A stretch of 64,000 nt of DNA from Nitrososphaerota archaeon (GCA_027886825.1 JAPCJS010000001.1:1-64000), one strand, 5' to 3'; shown: positions 35,608-45,749, counted from the stretch's first letter. Notes: generated by a model from the sequence alone, not told the origin. Program-made: numbers and translations.

Positions 35608-36375
35608 CTAGTCCATTAAGCGCCCTCCGGCCACATTGATCGTCTCACCCGTTATGAAGGAGGAGCCGTCAGCGCTGAGGAATAAGACCGCGTTCGCGAT
35701 GTCGTCAGGAGTCGCCAGACGAGGAATCACGTTCATCTTCGCGAGCTCATCTTTCTTGGTTTCCAGTTTCAGGTCCTTCAGCATATCTGTATCTGCAAAT
35801 GAAGGAGCGACCGCGTTGACATTGATTCCGGATGAGGCGAATTCTCGTGCCATCTGACGCGCCATTACGATCAAGCCTCCTTTCGAGACGCTGTAGTGCA
35901 TCCCAGTGGCCACCCCTCCCATCTTGCCTGAGAGGCTCCCCATCATCACGACCTTCCCCTTTCTCTTCGTCCTTATCATCAGCGAGATGACACGCTGAGA
36001 GACGAGAAAGGCCCCCTTGAGATTGACAGACATCACTCGATCCCATTCCTGTTCTGAGATGTTCAGGAACCCCGTGGGGAGAGCGATGCCTGCGTTGTTG
36101 ATCAGAATGTCTATGGATTGAAAGTCTTTCTCGATCTTGTCGACCATCTTTGCGACCTCATTTGATTTTGTGATATCGGCGCGATACGACACGCTGCTCG
36201 GGGAGTACTGTCTTATCATCGATAGCGCGTTCCGAAGATTCTCTTCTGAGATGTCGTTGACAGCGAGAATCGCTCCCTCCTTGGCGAATGCCGTCGCGAT
36301 GGCAAAACCTATGCCCTTGGCGGCTCCCGTTACAAAAACGACCTTGTTTTCAAATCGTCTGCATTGCGAGTCCAT
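35608..36375 (-). CDS. SDR-family oxidoreductase (FabG-like)
   Basis: 'VFVTGAAKGIGFAIA', 'INNAGIAL', 'YSVSKGGLI', 'SSFITGETINVAGGRLMD'. Confidence 0.95.
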   Translation of the reverse strand: MDSQCRRFENKVVFVTGAAKGIGFAIATAFAKEGAILAVNDISEENLRNALSMIRQYSPSSVSYRADITKSNEVAKMVDKIEKDFQSIDILINNAGIALPTGFLNISEQEWDRVMSVNLKGAFLVSQRVISLMIRTKRKGKVVMMGSLSGKMGGVATGMHYSVSKGGLIVMARQMAREFASSGINVNAVAPSFADTDMLKDLKLETKKDELAKMNVIPRLATPDDIANAVLFLSADGSSFITGETINVAGGRLMD

Positions 36376-36620
36376 GTGCGTTCGAACTAGGAGATAGGAG
36401 ATTTAAGCTGTGGGCATCGCGGAGGGTCCGCTGCGTCTAGCGATTGCAGGTCTAACCTCCGATATGGGAGACGGCAGGCCGCGCAGAGACTGCCACGTCG
36501 ATAGAAGACCTGCATCCAAAACACCAGATAAAGACGAAAAGACACGGCAGGGTCCGCTCGGCGAGCTGCAGTGCGGTGATCTGGAGGAGGCGAGTCGCTA
36601 GGGTGAATTCCTTGGAATGG

Positions 36621-36720
36621 CTACGGTGCTGCGATGAGGAGCTCTTTCGCCACAGCGCGGATCACCCTGACATCGAGAATCGTCCCAACCATATCGAAGA
36701 CCGCGAGCCTGAGGACGACC
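36621..36720 (-). pseudogene. possible HAD-phosphatase N-terminal remnant downstream of mpgS
   Basis: minus-strand frame VVLRLAVFDMVGTILDVRVIRAVAKELLIAAP* contains a DxxGTxxD HAD motif I after a hydrophobic strand. Confidence 0.35.
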
Positions 36721-36731
36721 TAGAGGAGCGT

Positions 36732-37919
36732 TCATCCTCCGAATTCCGACAGCGTCTGGGATTCTCGCCTGATCGTCTCCACGAAGCGCGGGAGGTCGAG
36801 CGTGGCTGCAGGCTCGATCTTGGTAGGCGAAGGAGGTTCCTGTCCCTCCTTTGCAAGACCTCTGCCAGCGAGTATGGAGGCTATGTTGTTCTTAGCTTTC
36901 TCAGAGCAGATGGGTGAATTGTATATGGCCCCCAGGGAGGAGAGGAGCATCTCATCGATGTGTCCCTCTCCCTTGTCTTCGTGCAGGTGAGGATTGCGGG
37001 TCTCGATCTGGAAGATGTCCACCCCCGATGACATTACCTCGGGATGGGTCGGAGGCAGCAGACCCCCGAACTGCTCCAGTATGTTGACTATCTCGTAGGT
37101 CTCGACGGCGAAGCCGGACGCGTAAAAGAGGAGGTCTGCCAGCGCCATACTTAGCGCATGTTCGCCGGCGTTACCGGTCTTGATTATCTCCGTTCCGAAG
37201 CCGGTGTGGCTTTCGATCAGTCGGTTCAGGCACTGGTTGGTTACCTCTGAGACTCTCCCCCACTTTGGGAAGAAGAGGCGGTCGTCCTCGATCTTCGGCT
37301 TGTGCGTCCATGATACCCTTACCATCGAGTATGGGCTTTCCGCCAGAGTGAAACCTGCGGCAAAGATCTCGACATATTCGTGAACGGCTCCGGGTATGTA
37401 GTTGTCGGCGTCTATGAACCCCAGATATTCCTTGCCCAGCATCTTTCCGAGCAGCGTGGCGACGAGCATGCCTTCGGCCTTGCCTCCCCTGACTGTTCCG
37501 GATTCCAGCACAGAGTCGAATCCGGCGTCTCTGAAGGCCTTGGATATCCCAGGATCCTGCTGGTGCACGAGGAGGATCTTGTCGTCCACAAAGTGGTTGA
37601 ACTCCTTTATGCTCTGCTTCTCGGTCTGGAACCTGTCCACGGGAGACCTGGCGCTGTTGGAGACGATGATCACCTGGCAGTCATGAGGAATTCCGCTCAG
37701 GACGCCTTCAAGCAGGTTCAGGCGCTCGTCCTTTATGGGCACGACAATCGCCATCTTCTGATTGATCCGCTCGATCTCGTCGTTCGATATTGTCGCGACC
37801 GCCTCCTTGGCCTTCGTTGGAAACTTACTGGCACCCGAGTCCAGCTCGTAGACCCGCTGGACTTCGTGAATCCTCACCGCGCCTAAATGCTCGGTCTTCC
37901 TAGGCAACTCCAGTATCAT
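36732..37919 (-). CDS. mpgS: mannosyl-3-phosphoglycerate synthase
   Basis: 'MILELPRKTEHLGAVRIHEVQRVYELDSG', 'QDPGISKAF', 'GKAEGMLVATLLGKMLGKEYLGFIDADNYIPGAVHEYV'. Confidence 0.95.
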   Translation of the reverse strand: MILELPRKTEHLGAVRIHEVQRVYELDSGASKFPTKAKEAVATISNDEIERINQKMAIVVPIKDERLNLLEGVLSGIPHDCQVIIVSNSARSPVDRFQTEKQSIKEFNHFVDDKILLVHQQDPGISKAFRDAGFDSVLESGTVRGGKAEGMLVATLLGKMLGKEYLGFIDADNYIPGAVHEYVEIFAAGFTLAESPYSMVRVSWTHKPKIEDDRLFFPKWGRVSEVTNQCLNRLIESHTGFGTEIIKTGNAGEHALSMALADLLFYASGFAVETYEIVNILEQFGGLLPPTHPEVMSSGVDIFQIETRNPHLHEDKGEGHIDEMLLSSLGAIYNSPICSEKAKNNIASILAGRGLAKEGQEPPSPTKIEPAATLDLPRFVETIRRESQTLSEFGG

Positions 37920-38086
37920 TGTGATGCAGCGACGTCTGCCCGACCGGGATGAGATATGAGTATTGTCTAATGGAGGCCTGCTAATAATAGGCCGATTCGG
38001 TCAGGATAGCCCTCAGGTCTCGCGTCATCAGAGAGGGCGAGAAGTTCCGGGACGCGGTAGACATTACCCTGACTGCGGGGACCGAT

Positions 38087-38329
38087 TCAGTCTTTCTTGA
38101 AGTGCTTCACTTCTTGGAAGTCTTTGACATCGACCCCGAACTTCTTGGCGGCTGCGAGTATCCTCTTCTTTGCCTCCTGCGGATGGCACTTGTCTGCCAT
38201 TACCTGGTCGAAGCGTGCCATGGCGTTTCTGACGTGAGCTGCGTCGTTGATCGGAAGTTTTCTGTCTATGGGACACGCATATGCAGAGTCGGGCAGTCTT
38301 TCTCTCTTCTCTGTGGTCAGCTTTGCCAT
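38087..38329 (-). CDS. conserved hypothetical protein (DUF6582-like)
   Basis: 'LTTEKRERLPDSAYACPIDRKLPINDAAHVRNAMARFDQ'. Confidence 0.75.
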   Translation of the reverse strand: MAKLTTEKRERLPDSAYACPIDRKLPINDAAHVRNAMARFDQVMADKCHPQEAKKRILAAAKKFGVDVKDFQEVKHFKKD

Positions 38330-38466
38330 TATTCTCGCTAGGAGTGCGGGACAGAGCTATATATTCGAGAGTGAAGAATGTTCAGGGTAATTTTTAGCTG
38401 GCCTCGATGGTCTGACACAGCGACATCATGTGATCGGCTCTCTTGACAGCCTGAGACGGGGTCTGT

Positions 38467-38880
38467 TCATTTAGATTTGCCGTTCCCAAAGCGATATTTC
38501 TCTAGCTCCGGGATGTTGTTGAAGGTCTTGACCACCGCTCCCTTTCTCAGCTGAAGTACCGAGAAGTCCTTCGGGACGGCCTCGTAGGTGAACTGGGTCA
38601 GGTCTTCGTTCAGGAACCAGTCGCCCTGGACGCTGTCGCATCTCGTGCAGATGTTTGCGAAGTATCCTTCAGGGACATCTGAGGTCTTCCTAAACTGTAT
38701 GTTCGAACCTTGAACGAAGCGCTTGACCGATTCCAGAGACGCGCCCTGCTTCCACATGCCGCTATGGGTCGCATGTGGGCCGCGCCATTCCGTGATGTCC
38801 ATGACGACCGTGATCTGGTTCTGGCACTTCCAGCATTGCCTCTTCCAGACGGCGAGGTACGAATCAGATGAACTACTCAT
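38467..38880 (-). CDS. hypothetical protein with N-terminal CxxC and internal CxxC
   Basis: internal start MSSSSDSYLAVWKRQCWKCQNQ; 'NICTRCDSVQGDWFLNED'. Confidence 0.6.
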   Translation of the reverse strand: MSSSSDSYLAVWKRQCWKCQNQITVVMDITEWRGPHATHSGMWKQGASLESVKRFVQGSNIQFRKTSDVPEGYFANICTRCDSVQGDWFLNEDLTQFTYEAVPKDFSVLQLRKGAVVKTFNNIPELEKYRFGNGKSK

Positions 38881-39030
38881 TGTGAGAGCCGCTGAAGAGG
38901 GACTACCCGCATTTAATTCTTGAGGTTTAGCCTCTAACTTTACGCTCTTTGTAAGAGATGGACAGAATCCCGCCTCGCAGGCAGATGGATCCGTTACTAA
39001 CCAGTTAGTCACCGAAGGACTCAGGTCCTA

Positions 39031-39570
39031 TCAGAAAGAAGTTGTTTCGAACCCTGCTGCGTTCCACAGCAATATCCAGGGCTCCGTCCTTGCAATTAGG
39101 CGAAAGTGATGCTCCTCCTTCTTTTTGATGGCATCGAGAGCCTGAGGAACTCCTGGCTCGAGCAGCCCCAGTTTGAAAGAGACCCTTCCATTCAGGGGTT
39201 TGACATAGACGGACTCATATCTCCTCTTGAAGGGGAAATTGCGGAGCCGATCGCCTGCACCAATGTCGACAGAGAGTAGCTGAAGCAGGCCTCTGATCTC
39301 AGGGATAGGAGGGTGTTTGCTAATCAGTTCCTGGGTTTCCTTCGGGCCAGCGGGTGTCTGTGATTGAGCAGAGCGGTAAAAATTGCCGTCTGCATGATAG
39401 CTGTACTTCGTTCCCCATCCGGTGGCTCTGGCAACGCCGAAGAAGATGCCTCCAGGCCCTGTCGTGATCCAGGCGACTCTTCTGGGGGTGCCTCTATCCT
39501 TCGTCATGATTCCGATTCTTAGATACTCACCATCCCGGGTGGGACGGCCAGACTTGGGCAAGGCGCCCAT
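39031..39570 (-). CDS. hypothetical protein
   Basis: ORF only. Confidence 0.5.
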   Translation of the reverse strand: MGALPKSGRPTRDGEYLRIGIMTKDRGTPRRVAWITTGPGGIFFGVARATGWGTKYSYHADGNFYRSAQSQTPAGPKETQELISKHPPIPEIRGLLQLLSVDIGAGDRLRNFPFKRRYESVYVKPLNGRVSFKLGLLEPGVPQALDAIKKKEEHHFRLIARTEPWILLWNAAGFETTSF

Positions 39571-39835
39571 TATCCTTTCATCTCGCTGGCAAAAGGCTTC
39601 TGGTCAGTCAGCTGATCAGTCAGCACACGGTTTCATTGTACCTCCATCGGGCCATTTTACCCAACGCTGAGCTGGCCCCAGCAGACCTGGAAGGTCACCG
39701 ATCGCTCATGATCGTGAGGATGTGGAGAATGGCTGGAATCCAATCCGAGCTTGTTCTGTCATGAGCAGGCAGTGTCTCTTCTTGCTGCCTGTTCTTCAGG
39801 TGGGAAGAGGAAGGGAGAAGGCCATCCGGCCTCCT

Positions 39836-40483
39836 TTAGGCCATTTCCATCTCCTGGTCGGAATCTCCCACCGTCTGCGGTATGTCGGGGAACTTCTTCA
39901 TCCTCGTCTCCGCTACAGCCGCGGCCTCCGCGAGCGCCATTTCTGCTTCCTCATTCGCCGTCTCGAAGTTGAGCGAGGTACCGCTTACTGAGCCGGCGTC
40001 TACGAGGATCCCACTGAGGAGACCTGAGATCTCGCTCATCTCACCTTCGGCCTCGGGCATCACACCAGATAGACCCTCTCTGAGATTGCGGACTATGGAT
40101 GTGGCTGGTGCCAGAGTAAGGACCACGTCACCGAGTTCTGTGACTGTGTTCAATCTGAGCACTATCTGCTCCAGAGCTAGCTTTGATTGGGTCACCATCT
40201 TGCTCATCTTGCGGAGCTCAGCCAGCTCGTTAGCGAACATCGAAGCCCTCTGAGAGTCCCTCTTCTGCACTGAAGATACGATCTTGTTGAACAGAAACGT
40301 GTCCCTCTCCCGCAGTTTGAATATGGTCGAATCCAGTTTCGACATTACAGTCTGTATTTGACGTGTCGCTTGATCTAATCTCGGTTTGAGTGGCCCCGGG
40401 TTGTTAAATCTCCCCTTGAATCTGCTTCCGATCCCAGGGGATTTCTTATTCTCCCAGTTGTTAGAAAATTGTGACATGGTCAA
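39836..40483 (-). CDS. cdvB: Snf7/ESCRT-III (CdvB-like) protein
   Basis: 'LDQATRQIQTVMSKLDSTIFKLRERDTFLFNKIVSSVQKRDSQRASMFANELAELRKMSKMVTQSKLALEQIVLRLNTVTELGDVV'. Confidence 0.88.
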   Translation of the reverse strand: MTMSQFSNNWENKKSPGIGSRFKGRFNNPGPLKPRLDQATRQIQTVMSKLDSTIFKLRERDTFLFNKIVSSVQKRDSQRASMFANELAELRKMSKMVTQSKLALEQIVLRLNTVTELGDVVLTLAPATSIVRNLREGLSGVMPEAEGEMSEISGLLSGILVDAGSVSGTSLNFETANEEAEMALAEAAAVAETRMKKFPDIPQTVGDSDQEMEMA

Positions 40484-40828
40484 TGAGTTTAGCTCACCTT
40501 CTGGTTATCTTGACACTGGTGAAAATATCTTCACATTTCTATGAACTCCATTTCTCTGCTTGCGGTATCTGGTTGTCGAAGACCTTCCGAAAGAGGTCCC
40601 TAGTCACCGATGTTCAGCAGATCTCTGAGACGAGCTACCCTTACCGTGTTCGGAGGTCGACGGAACGACCTCTTTTGCATCCTCATGAATGCCGACCCTG
40701 CAACGATTACGACCACACGATACACCTGTCTCGAGCAGCCAGATCGAACGCGTAAACAGTACATGTCTCATGATTTTGGAGGCTCAGAGGGATGTGCCAG
40801 GCGAGGGGGCTCGCTACCGGCGGCAGCT

Positions 40829-41632
40829 TTAGACGCCGCTCTTCTTCTTTCGTGTTCTTTCGGGGATGTTGAAGTGCAGTCGCTCCGCTATGAGGCAGGG
40901 GATCAGAGCGTAAAGTGCTCCGCCAATGAGGTCGATCAGATAGTGCTGGCCGAGGTAGAGGGTGGAGAATAGTACGGCGCCCAAGACGGGAATGGCGACG
41001 AACGCGAGACGGCGGTCCAGTTTTATCATGAAATAGGCAAATATGATCACGTAGGCGGCATGAAGGCTCGGAAACGCGGCGAACTTGTCGGACTCGATCA
41101 TCGAGATGGCAGAGCTAAGCGCGTTTGGTAGGACCGATGACCCGGTGCTCTGATACAGGTCGGCGGCTACGCCCTGGTACCAAGGAGGGCCGGTTGGTAT
41201 CAGAATGAAGGTCGCTAGAGCTGCATAAGAAGTTATGATCATTGCAACCATATACTTTCCGAACAGCGGTCTCCTGAAGTACCACAGAGTCGCCGAGGTG
41301 ATCACCACGAGCGGGAAGTGCAGGGTGTAGAAGAACGACGTTACCTGGGTCATGGCGGACGAGTAGAAGATCGATTGGACCCACCCGGTCACGTTGAAGC
41401 CCCAGAGAGCGCTGTCCAGGGGATAGAGCGAGAAGACGGTCTTGGAAGCAGCGAACGAGCCGACTATCCCGGCAAGAGCTTCGTACGAGAGAAGTATCGA
41501 GATGAACGGGAGCCAGTATTTCGCCATGCCTCTCGAGGAGCCGAGGAGAGCCAGTACGGGCATGACGGCCAAGAAGAATAGTATAGGGAGGAACTGGAGG
41601 AGCTTGCCATACAAGAGGAAGTAGGCTAGCAT
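40829..41632 (-). CDS. PAP2-superfamily/inositolphosphotransferase-like membrane phosphatase
   Basis: 'FAAFPSLHAAYVIIFAYF...STLYLGQHYLIDLIGGALYAL'. Confidence 0.88.
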   Translation of the reverse strand: MLAYFLLYGKLLQFLPILFFLAVMPVLALLGSSRGMAKYWLPFISILLSYEALAGIVGSFAASKTVFSLYPLDSALWGFNVTGWVQSIFYSSAMTQVTSFFYTLHFPLVVITSATLWYFRRPLFGKYMVAMIITSYAALATFILIPTGPPWYQGVAADLYQSTGSSVLPNALSSAISMIESDKFAAFPSLHAAYVIIFAYFMIKLDRRLAFVAIPVLGAVLFSTLYLGQHYLIDLIGGALYALIPCLIAERLHFNIPERTRKKKSGV

Positions 41633-41868
41633 GGCTGCGCCGTAGCCAAAGGCAGGAAGGACGTACAGATTGCCGCGGAGGTTTAGGCGTCGCCATGCTC
41701 TTTGCAGAAACGTCTTGGAGACTTGTGCCAGGTCCTGTCGCCGACCTTCGAACTATTCAGCTTCTGGCGCGTAGTGTAACGTATTAGGAATATTACTCAA
41801 CTGGATTATGCCGCATGTGGCTTTGTAGCATAGAATTAAGTCTAATGAATCAAGCCGTACCTCTCCGG

Positions 41869-42846
41869 TCAAGCTACCTTGAAGCCCAGTATCCGCTCCA
41901 GAAGGTCGCTGAGCGTTATCACCCCGATCATCTTCCCCTGGCGATAGACGAAAGCTATGGTTACACCCGCTCTGCTCATCCTATCAGCTACCGTAGCTAT
42001 TGATTCATCCGCGCCGACCTTCGCCGCCTGGACGACAAAGCTCGAGATAGGCTCGTTCAATTTTCCTTCGGATAGTCCTCTCGTCAGGGAACGGAAGGTT
42101 ACCACCCCTACGAACTCTCCTACATCCTTTCCGAAGACGGGTATCCTCGGGTGATGCGAAGAGCCCATGACCTTCAGAGCCTCCATCACAGTGGTGTCCG
42201 AGTCCACGGCGATGATCTTCTCGATCGGGGTCGTCGCGTCCTTCACGTCATACTTCGATGACGCCAGAGTTTTCCTCAGAATCCTTCCGGCGTCTGGCTC
42301 AATCTGTCCATCAGCCTCCAGCATGTCGATGCGGTTTTCCAGTTCCTCAGCTATGTCGTCCTTGTTGTAGGCGGGTTTTCCACTGATGGCTGTGGCGATC
42401 TTTCTCGACACATTCATGAGAGGCTGGGCGACAGGGGAGAGGACATCGGTCGCCGCTGCCACCCCAGGTGCAAGGAGGATGGCCATCCCGACGGGGTCCT
42501 CGATGCCTATCGTCTTGGGAACCAGGTCGAGGAAGATCATTATGGCGACCGAGCCGAAGATGATGCTTACGAGCCAGCCGAGAGGTCCGAAGGCTTCAGA
42601 GAACAGAATCGCAGCGGTGGTCGCAAGGGCTACGTTGGCAAATGTGCCGATCAGCGTCGTAACGCTCACGAGCTTGGTCTTCTCGTTCGTTATCTTGAGT
42701 GCCGCTTTGGCCCTGCTCGACCCGTCCTTCTGCATGGAAAAGAGGGAGACCTGCTTGACCGAGAGATACGTTGCCTCGACCATGGCCGACGAGAAGGAAA
42801 GAAGGGCGGCTACAACGAGAACGATGTAGACCTCGACAGCTGCCAT
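41869..42846 (-). CDS. CNNM/CorC-type protein: DUF21 transmembrane domain plus CBS pair
   Basis: 'SFSSAMVEATYLSVKQVSLF' and two CBS repeats. Confidence 0.88.
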   Translation of the reverse strand: MAAVEVYIVLVVAALLSFSSAMVEATYLSVKQVSLFSMQKDGSSRAKAALKITNEKTKLVSVTTLIGTFANVALATTAAILFSEAFGPLGWLVSIIFGSVAIMIFLDLVPKTIGIEDPVGMAILLAPGVAAATDVLSPVAQPLMNVSRKIATAISGKPAYNKDDIAEELENRIDMLEADGQIEPDAGRILRKTLASSKYDVKDATTPIEKIIAVDSDTTVMEALKVMGSSHHPRIPVFGKDVGEFVGVVTFRSLTRGLSEGKLNEPISSFVVQAAKVGADESIATVADRMSRAGVTIAFVYRQGKMIGVITLSDLLERILGFKVA

Positions 42847-42968
42847 AATTCCAAGATTTCTTGCCCATTACTTAACCTATGGCCCCTCAATCAACAGACG
42901 GGAGCATCCCCGTCTTCATCCTATTCCGGCCCCGTCCCCGGGCCTCTCTTCCTGAGCTCCAATGAAGT

Positions 42969-42976
42969 GTTTATAC
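42969..42976 (+). promoter_or_regulatory. TATA-like box (GTTTATAC) for msrA
   Basis: 28-35 nt upstream of ATG 43004, supporting that start over 42962. Confidence 0.55.
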
Positions 42977-43003
42977 GCTTCTTCGAATATCGTGACAAAT
43001 GAG

Positions 43004-43570
43004 ATGACAGAGCAACAAAGAGCTAGCAGTTCTCCCTCCGAGACCGCAATACTCGGTGGCGGCTGCTTCTGGTGCACCGAGGCCATCTTTTCGAAGCTCA
43101 GGGGCGTAGAGAGTGTGGAATCGGGATACTCCGGTGGGGCCATGCCTAATCCCACCTATGAGCAGGTGTGCTCCGGAGATTCACAGCACGCCGAGGCGGT
43201 TAAGATCACATACAATCCGAACGTGATCTCATACAAGCAGCTCCTTGAAATCTTCTTCACCGTTCACGACCCGACGACGCTAAACCGGCAGGGAGCGGAT
43301 GTGGGCACCCAGTACCGATCCGTGATATTCTATCAGGACCAGAAACAGAAGGAAACGGCGGAGAGTGTCATACGCGAGATCGAGGCCGAGAAGGTGTGGA
43401 GCGGCCGCATCGTGACCGAAATCGTGCCGTTGACGGCGTTCTACAAGGCGGAGGGTTATCATCAAGAATACTACGAGAAAAACCCGAGACAGGGCTATTG
43501 CATGGTCGTAATCGCACCCAAGGTACTGAAATTCCGGAAGAAATACGCAGGCCTGCTCGCCGAACATTAG
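43004..43570 (+). CDS. msrA: peptide-methionine (S)-S-oxide reductase
   Basis: 'AILGGGCFWCTEAIFSKLRGVESVESGYSGG', 'NRQGADVGTQYRSVIFY', 'AEGYHQEYYEKNPRQGYC'. Confidence 0.97.
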   Translation: MTEQQRASSSPSETAILGGGCFWCTEAIFSKLRGVESVESGYSGGAMPNPTYEQVCSGDSQHAEAVKITYNPNVISYKQLLEIFFTVHDPTTLNRQGADVGTQYRSVIFYQDQKQKETAESVIREIEAEKVWSGRIVTEIVPLTAFYKAEGYHQEYYEKNPRQGYCMVVIAPKVLKFRKKYAGLLAEH

Positions 43571-43621
43571 GTCGAGTTTCTCGTCCTGCTGTTCATCGAA
43601 TAAGAATCCGGTGAGCTTGAA

Positions 43622-44374
43622 ATGTCAGTAGAACGACCGGATGAGGCACTACAGAACGTCCTCGATTGGGCGCTGGAAAGGATGGAGAAGAACGGCTATG
43701 AGATAGCCTCCAAGGTCGCAATCACTTCAGACCCAACTCTGACCATAATGGGATATGCCAAGAAGAAGGACGATATCCGCTATGTGGTGGTGGCCGACTG
43801 GGCCCTGGACTCTGAGATGCTCGGGGGTCTGGTCCTACATGAACTCTCGCACATCTACGCCACCGAGAGACGTATCCCTTCGCACGACCCTCTGATCATG
43901 AACAGAGCCCTCGCTGAGATCGGTGAAAGGGAGGGTCTGACGGAGAGGGAGATGGGTTTTCTGGTCGACGCGTACAACCACCTTCAGAATGTGATCGTGG
44001 ATGACATGGTCTTCAAGTCGATGGATGAGAAGGACATCAAGCTGACAAGAAAATTTTTCAGCGGCTGGGTCAGCGAACTGTCTTCAGGAAACCCATCGCT
44101 GGATGCGGCGATGCTGGTCAGAAACGCATTTGCGATCGCCTCGCTGAAGAGACATGGGATAGGAGAGGAAGATGAGGACATGACGGATCGGAATCGTGCA
44201 TTCACGGCCTCGGTCGGAAATCAAGCCGAGGACGCGTATGAATGGATAGAGGAGTTCCTTGAAAACGCGAGCGCGGGTTGGAACGAACGGGAGTTTACGG
44301 TCAGGCTCTCAGAATATCTCGAAAAGATAGTGTCTCTCATGAGGGAAGATCCTGCGCTAAGCGACCTTCGATGA
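43622..44374 (+). CDS. conserved hypothetical protein with HExxH motif (DUF5781-like)
   Basis: 'LGGLVLHELSHIYATERRIPSHDPLIMNRALAEI'. Confidence 0.7.
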   Translation: MSVERPDEALQNVLDWALERMEKNGYEIASKVAITSDPTLTIMGYAKKKDDIRYVVVADWALDSEMLGGLVLHELSHIYATERRIPSHDPLIMNRALAEIGEREGLTEREMGFLVDAYNHLQNVIVDDMVFKSMDEKDIKLTRKFFSGWVSELSSGNPSLDAAMLVRNAFAIASLKRHGIGEEDEDMTDRNRAFTASVGNQAEDAYEWIEEFLENASAGWNEREFTVRLSEYLEKIVSLMREDPALSDLR

Positions 44375-44492
44375 AGTGTGGCAGCCGATGCCCTTTCGGG
44401 GACCTCTGTGCGACGACCTGGGAGAATTCTAAGCTGAAGGTTATCTCGTAGTTTTCCGCGACCGAAACTTTTCAGGCAAGGGCGTCGTCCCC

Positions 44493-44882
44493 TCAGGTAG
44501 AGCCAGGAGATTTTGCTGACAGAACGGGAGAGACCTTGACGGTATCCCCGCCCTGAGGGGTCATGAGGGTGATCGTATCGTTTCCCGTTCGAAGCACCTG
44601 GGCGCCGGAGGTATTCCAGCCTGACACGTTGTACAGTGGGTCGGGATACGCCGAGATTGTCAGGTTTACGTGCGGAAGGACTTCGACGGTGACGTTCTGG
44701 GATACGGGGATGGTCGCGTTAGTGGAATCATAGGACAAGACGAGATACGCGTGGGCCGTACCTGTGACTTCGATCTTCACGTAGCCGTCTTCTGTGTACA
44801 CGATTATTACGGCGGCGAAGAGAATGATGATCAGAAATACAGCGATGGTTATGATGTAGAACCTCCGTCGAGTGGAGTCCAT
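44493..44882 (-). CDS. single-TM secreted/anchored hypothetical protein
   Basis: N-terminal TM helix 'FYIITIAVFLIIILFAAVIIVYTEDGYV' then a beta-rich region. Confidence 0.6.
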   Translation of the reverse strand: MDSTRRRFYIITIAVFLIIILFAAVIIVYTEDGYVKIEVTGTAHAYLVLSYDSTNATIPVSQNVTVEVLPHVNLTISAYPDPLYNVSGWNTSGAQVLRTGNDTITLMTPQGGDTVKVSPVLSAKSPGST

Positions 44883-45033
44883 CGATTTCTCCGAGGATGT
44901 CCTGGAACTGCTTGATAACCTTGTCCCGCTCTTTCAGGGAGCATGGAGCGGTCGCTTCCGCGTCTGGTCTCGATTCGCTATCGTCATCGAATGACTTGGG
45001 AAGCACTAAATAGCTACGCGCCTTACAAATTAT

Positions 45034-45300
45034 GTGCGAGCATCTGCCATAATCGGCACAGCATTCCTGATAGCAGGATTCCTTCTCCTGTACGTGCTGA
45101 GACACCTGCTCGTTCAAGTGGTATTAGTCGCGCTCGGTGTTATCGGCCTGGTCATCGGCTTTTTGTTCATCATAGTGGGACTAGGACTGATCCTCAGTAA
45201 ATTTTGGATAAGCCGGACGAAGCGCTACCTAGCCACGGAAAGTAAGTGTCGTTGCGTCAATCATCTGACCGACTGGCTGAATCCGTCTCCATCGGCTTAA
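45034..45300 (+). CDS. small membrane protein
   Basis: two hydrophobic helices. Confidence 0.5.
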   Translation: MRASAIIGTAFLIAGFLLLYVLRHLLVQVVLVALGVIGLVIGFLFIIVGLGLILSKFWISRTKRYLATESKCRCVNHLTDWLNPSPSA

Positions 45301-45677
45301 ATACCCGAAAGGGAAGGTTTTCGGCAATCGGAGCCGGAGATTTGAAAATCGGACTTGGGATCGGCTTGCTCGTCTGCGTGCTGGTGCCGGTGTCGCTGCT
45401 CCTATTCGGGCTAGTCGATGACGCTCAGACAGCCGCTTTGATCTTGTTTTTGGGTGGTCTCTGGACGGTCGCTTTTGGAGCGGTCTTCGGCGGGAGAAAA
45501 GACAGACTCTACAATGTTGGATTCGGAATCATAGTTGTTGTTCTCTCAACATTCATCTTCCTGCCGCTTCAGTACACCGCTGGTCTGGTCGTAATCTCGA
45601 TAGTGGTCCTGATTCTAGCTTCAATCGTGGTCAGGTCGAAGACTGGTCCAGGGACTGTTCCTCGACAGGTCCGTTAG
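45246..45677 (+). CDS. membrane protein
   Basis: four hydrophobic helices; real start likely internal near 45342. Confidence 0.5.
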   Translation: MSLRQSSDRLAESVSIGLNTRKGRFSAIGAGDLKIGLGIGLLVCVLVPVSLLLFGLVDDAQTAALILFLGGLWTVAFGAVFGGRKDRLYNVGFGIIVVVLSTFIFLPLQYTAGLVVISIVVLILASIVVRSKTGPGTVPRQVR

Positions 45678-45749
45678 GTCCGGTAAGACCGCTGCCCCTT
45701 TTTGGGGGGCAGCCAAAAACAGAAATAATCCAGTGCCGGAAGGAAGATT

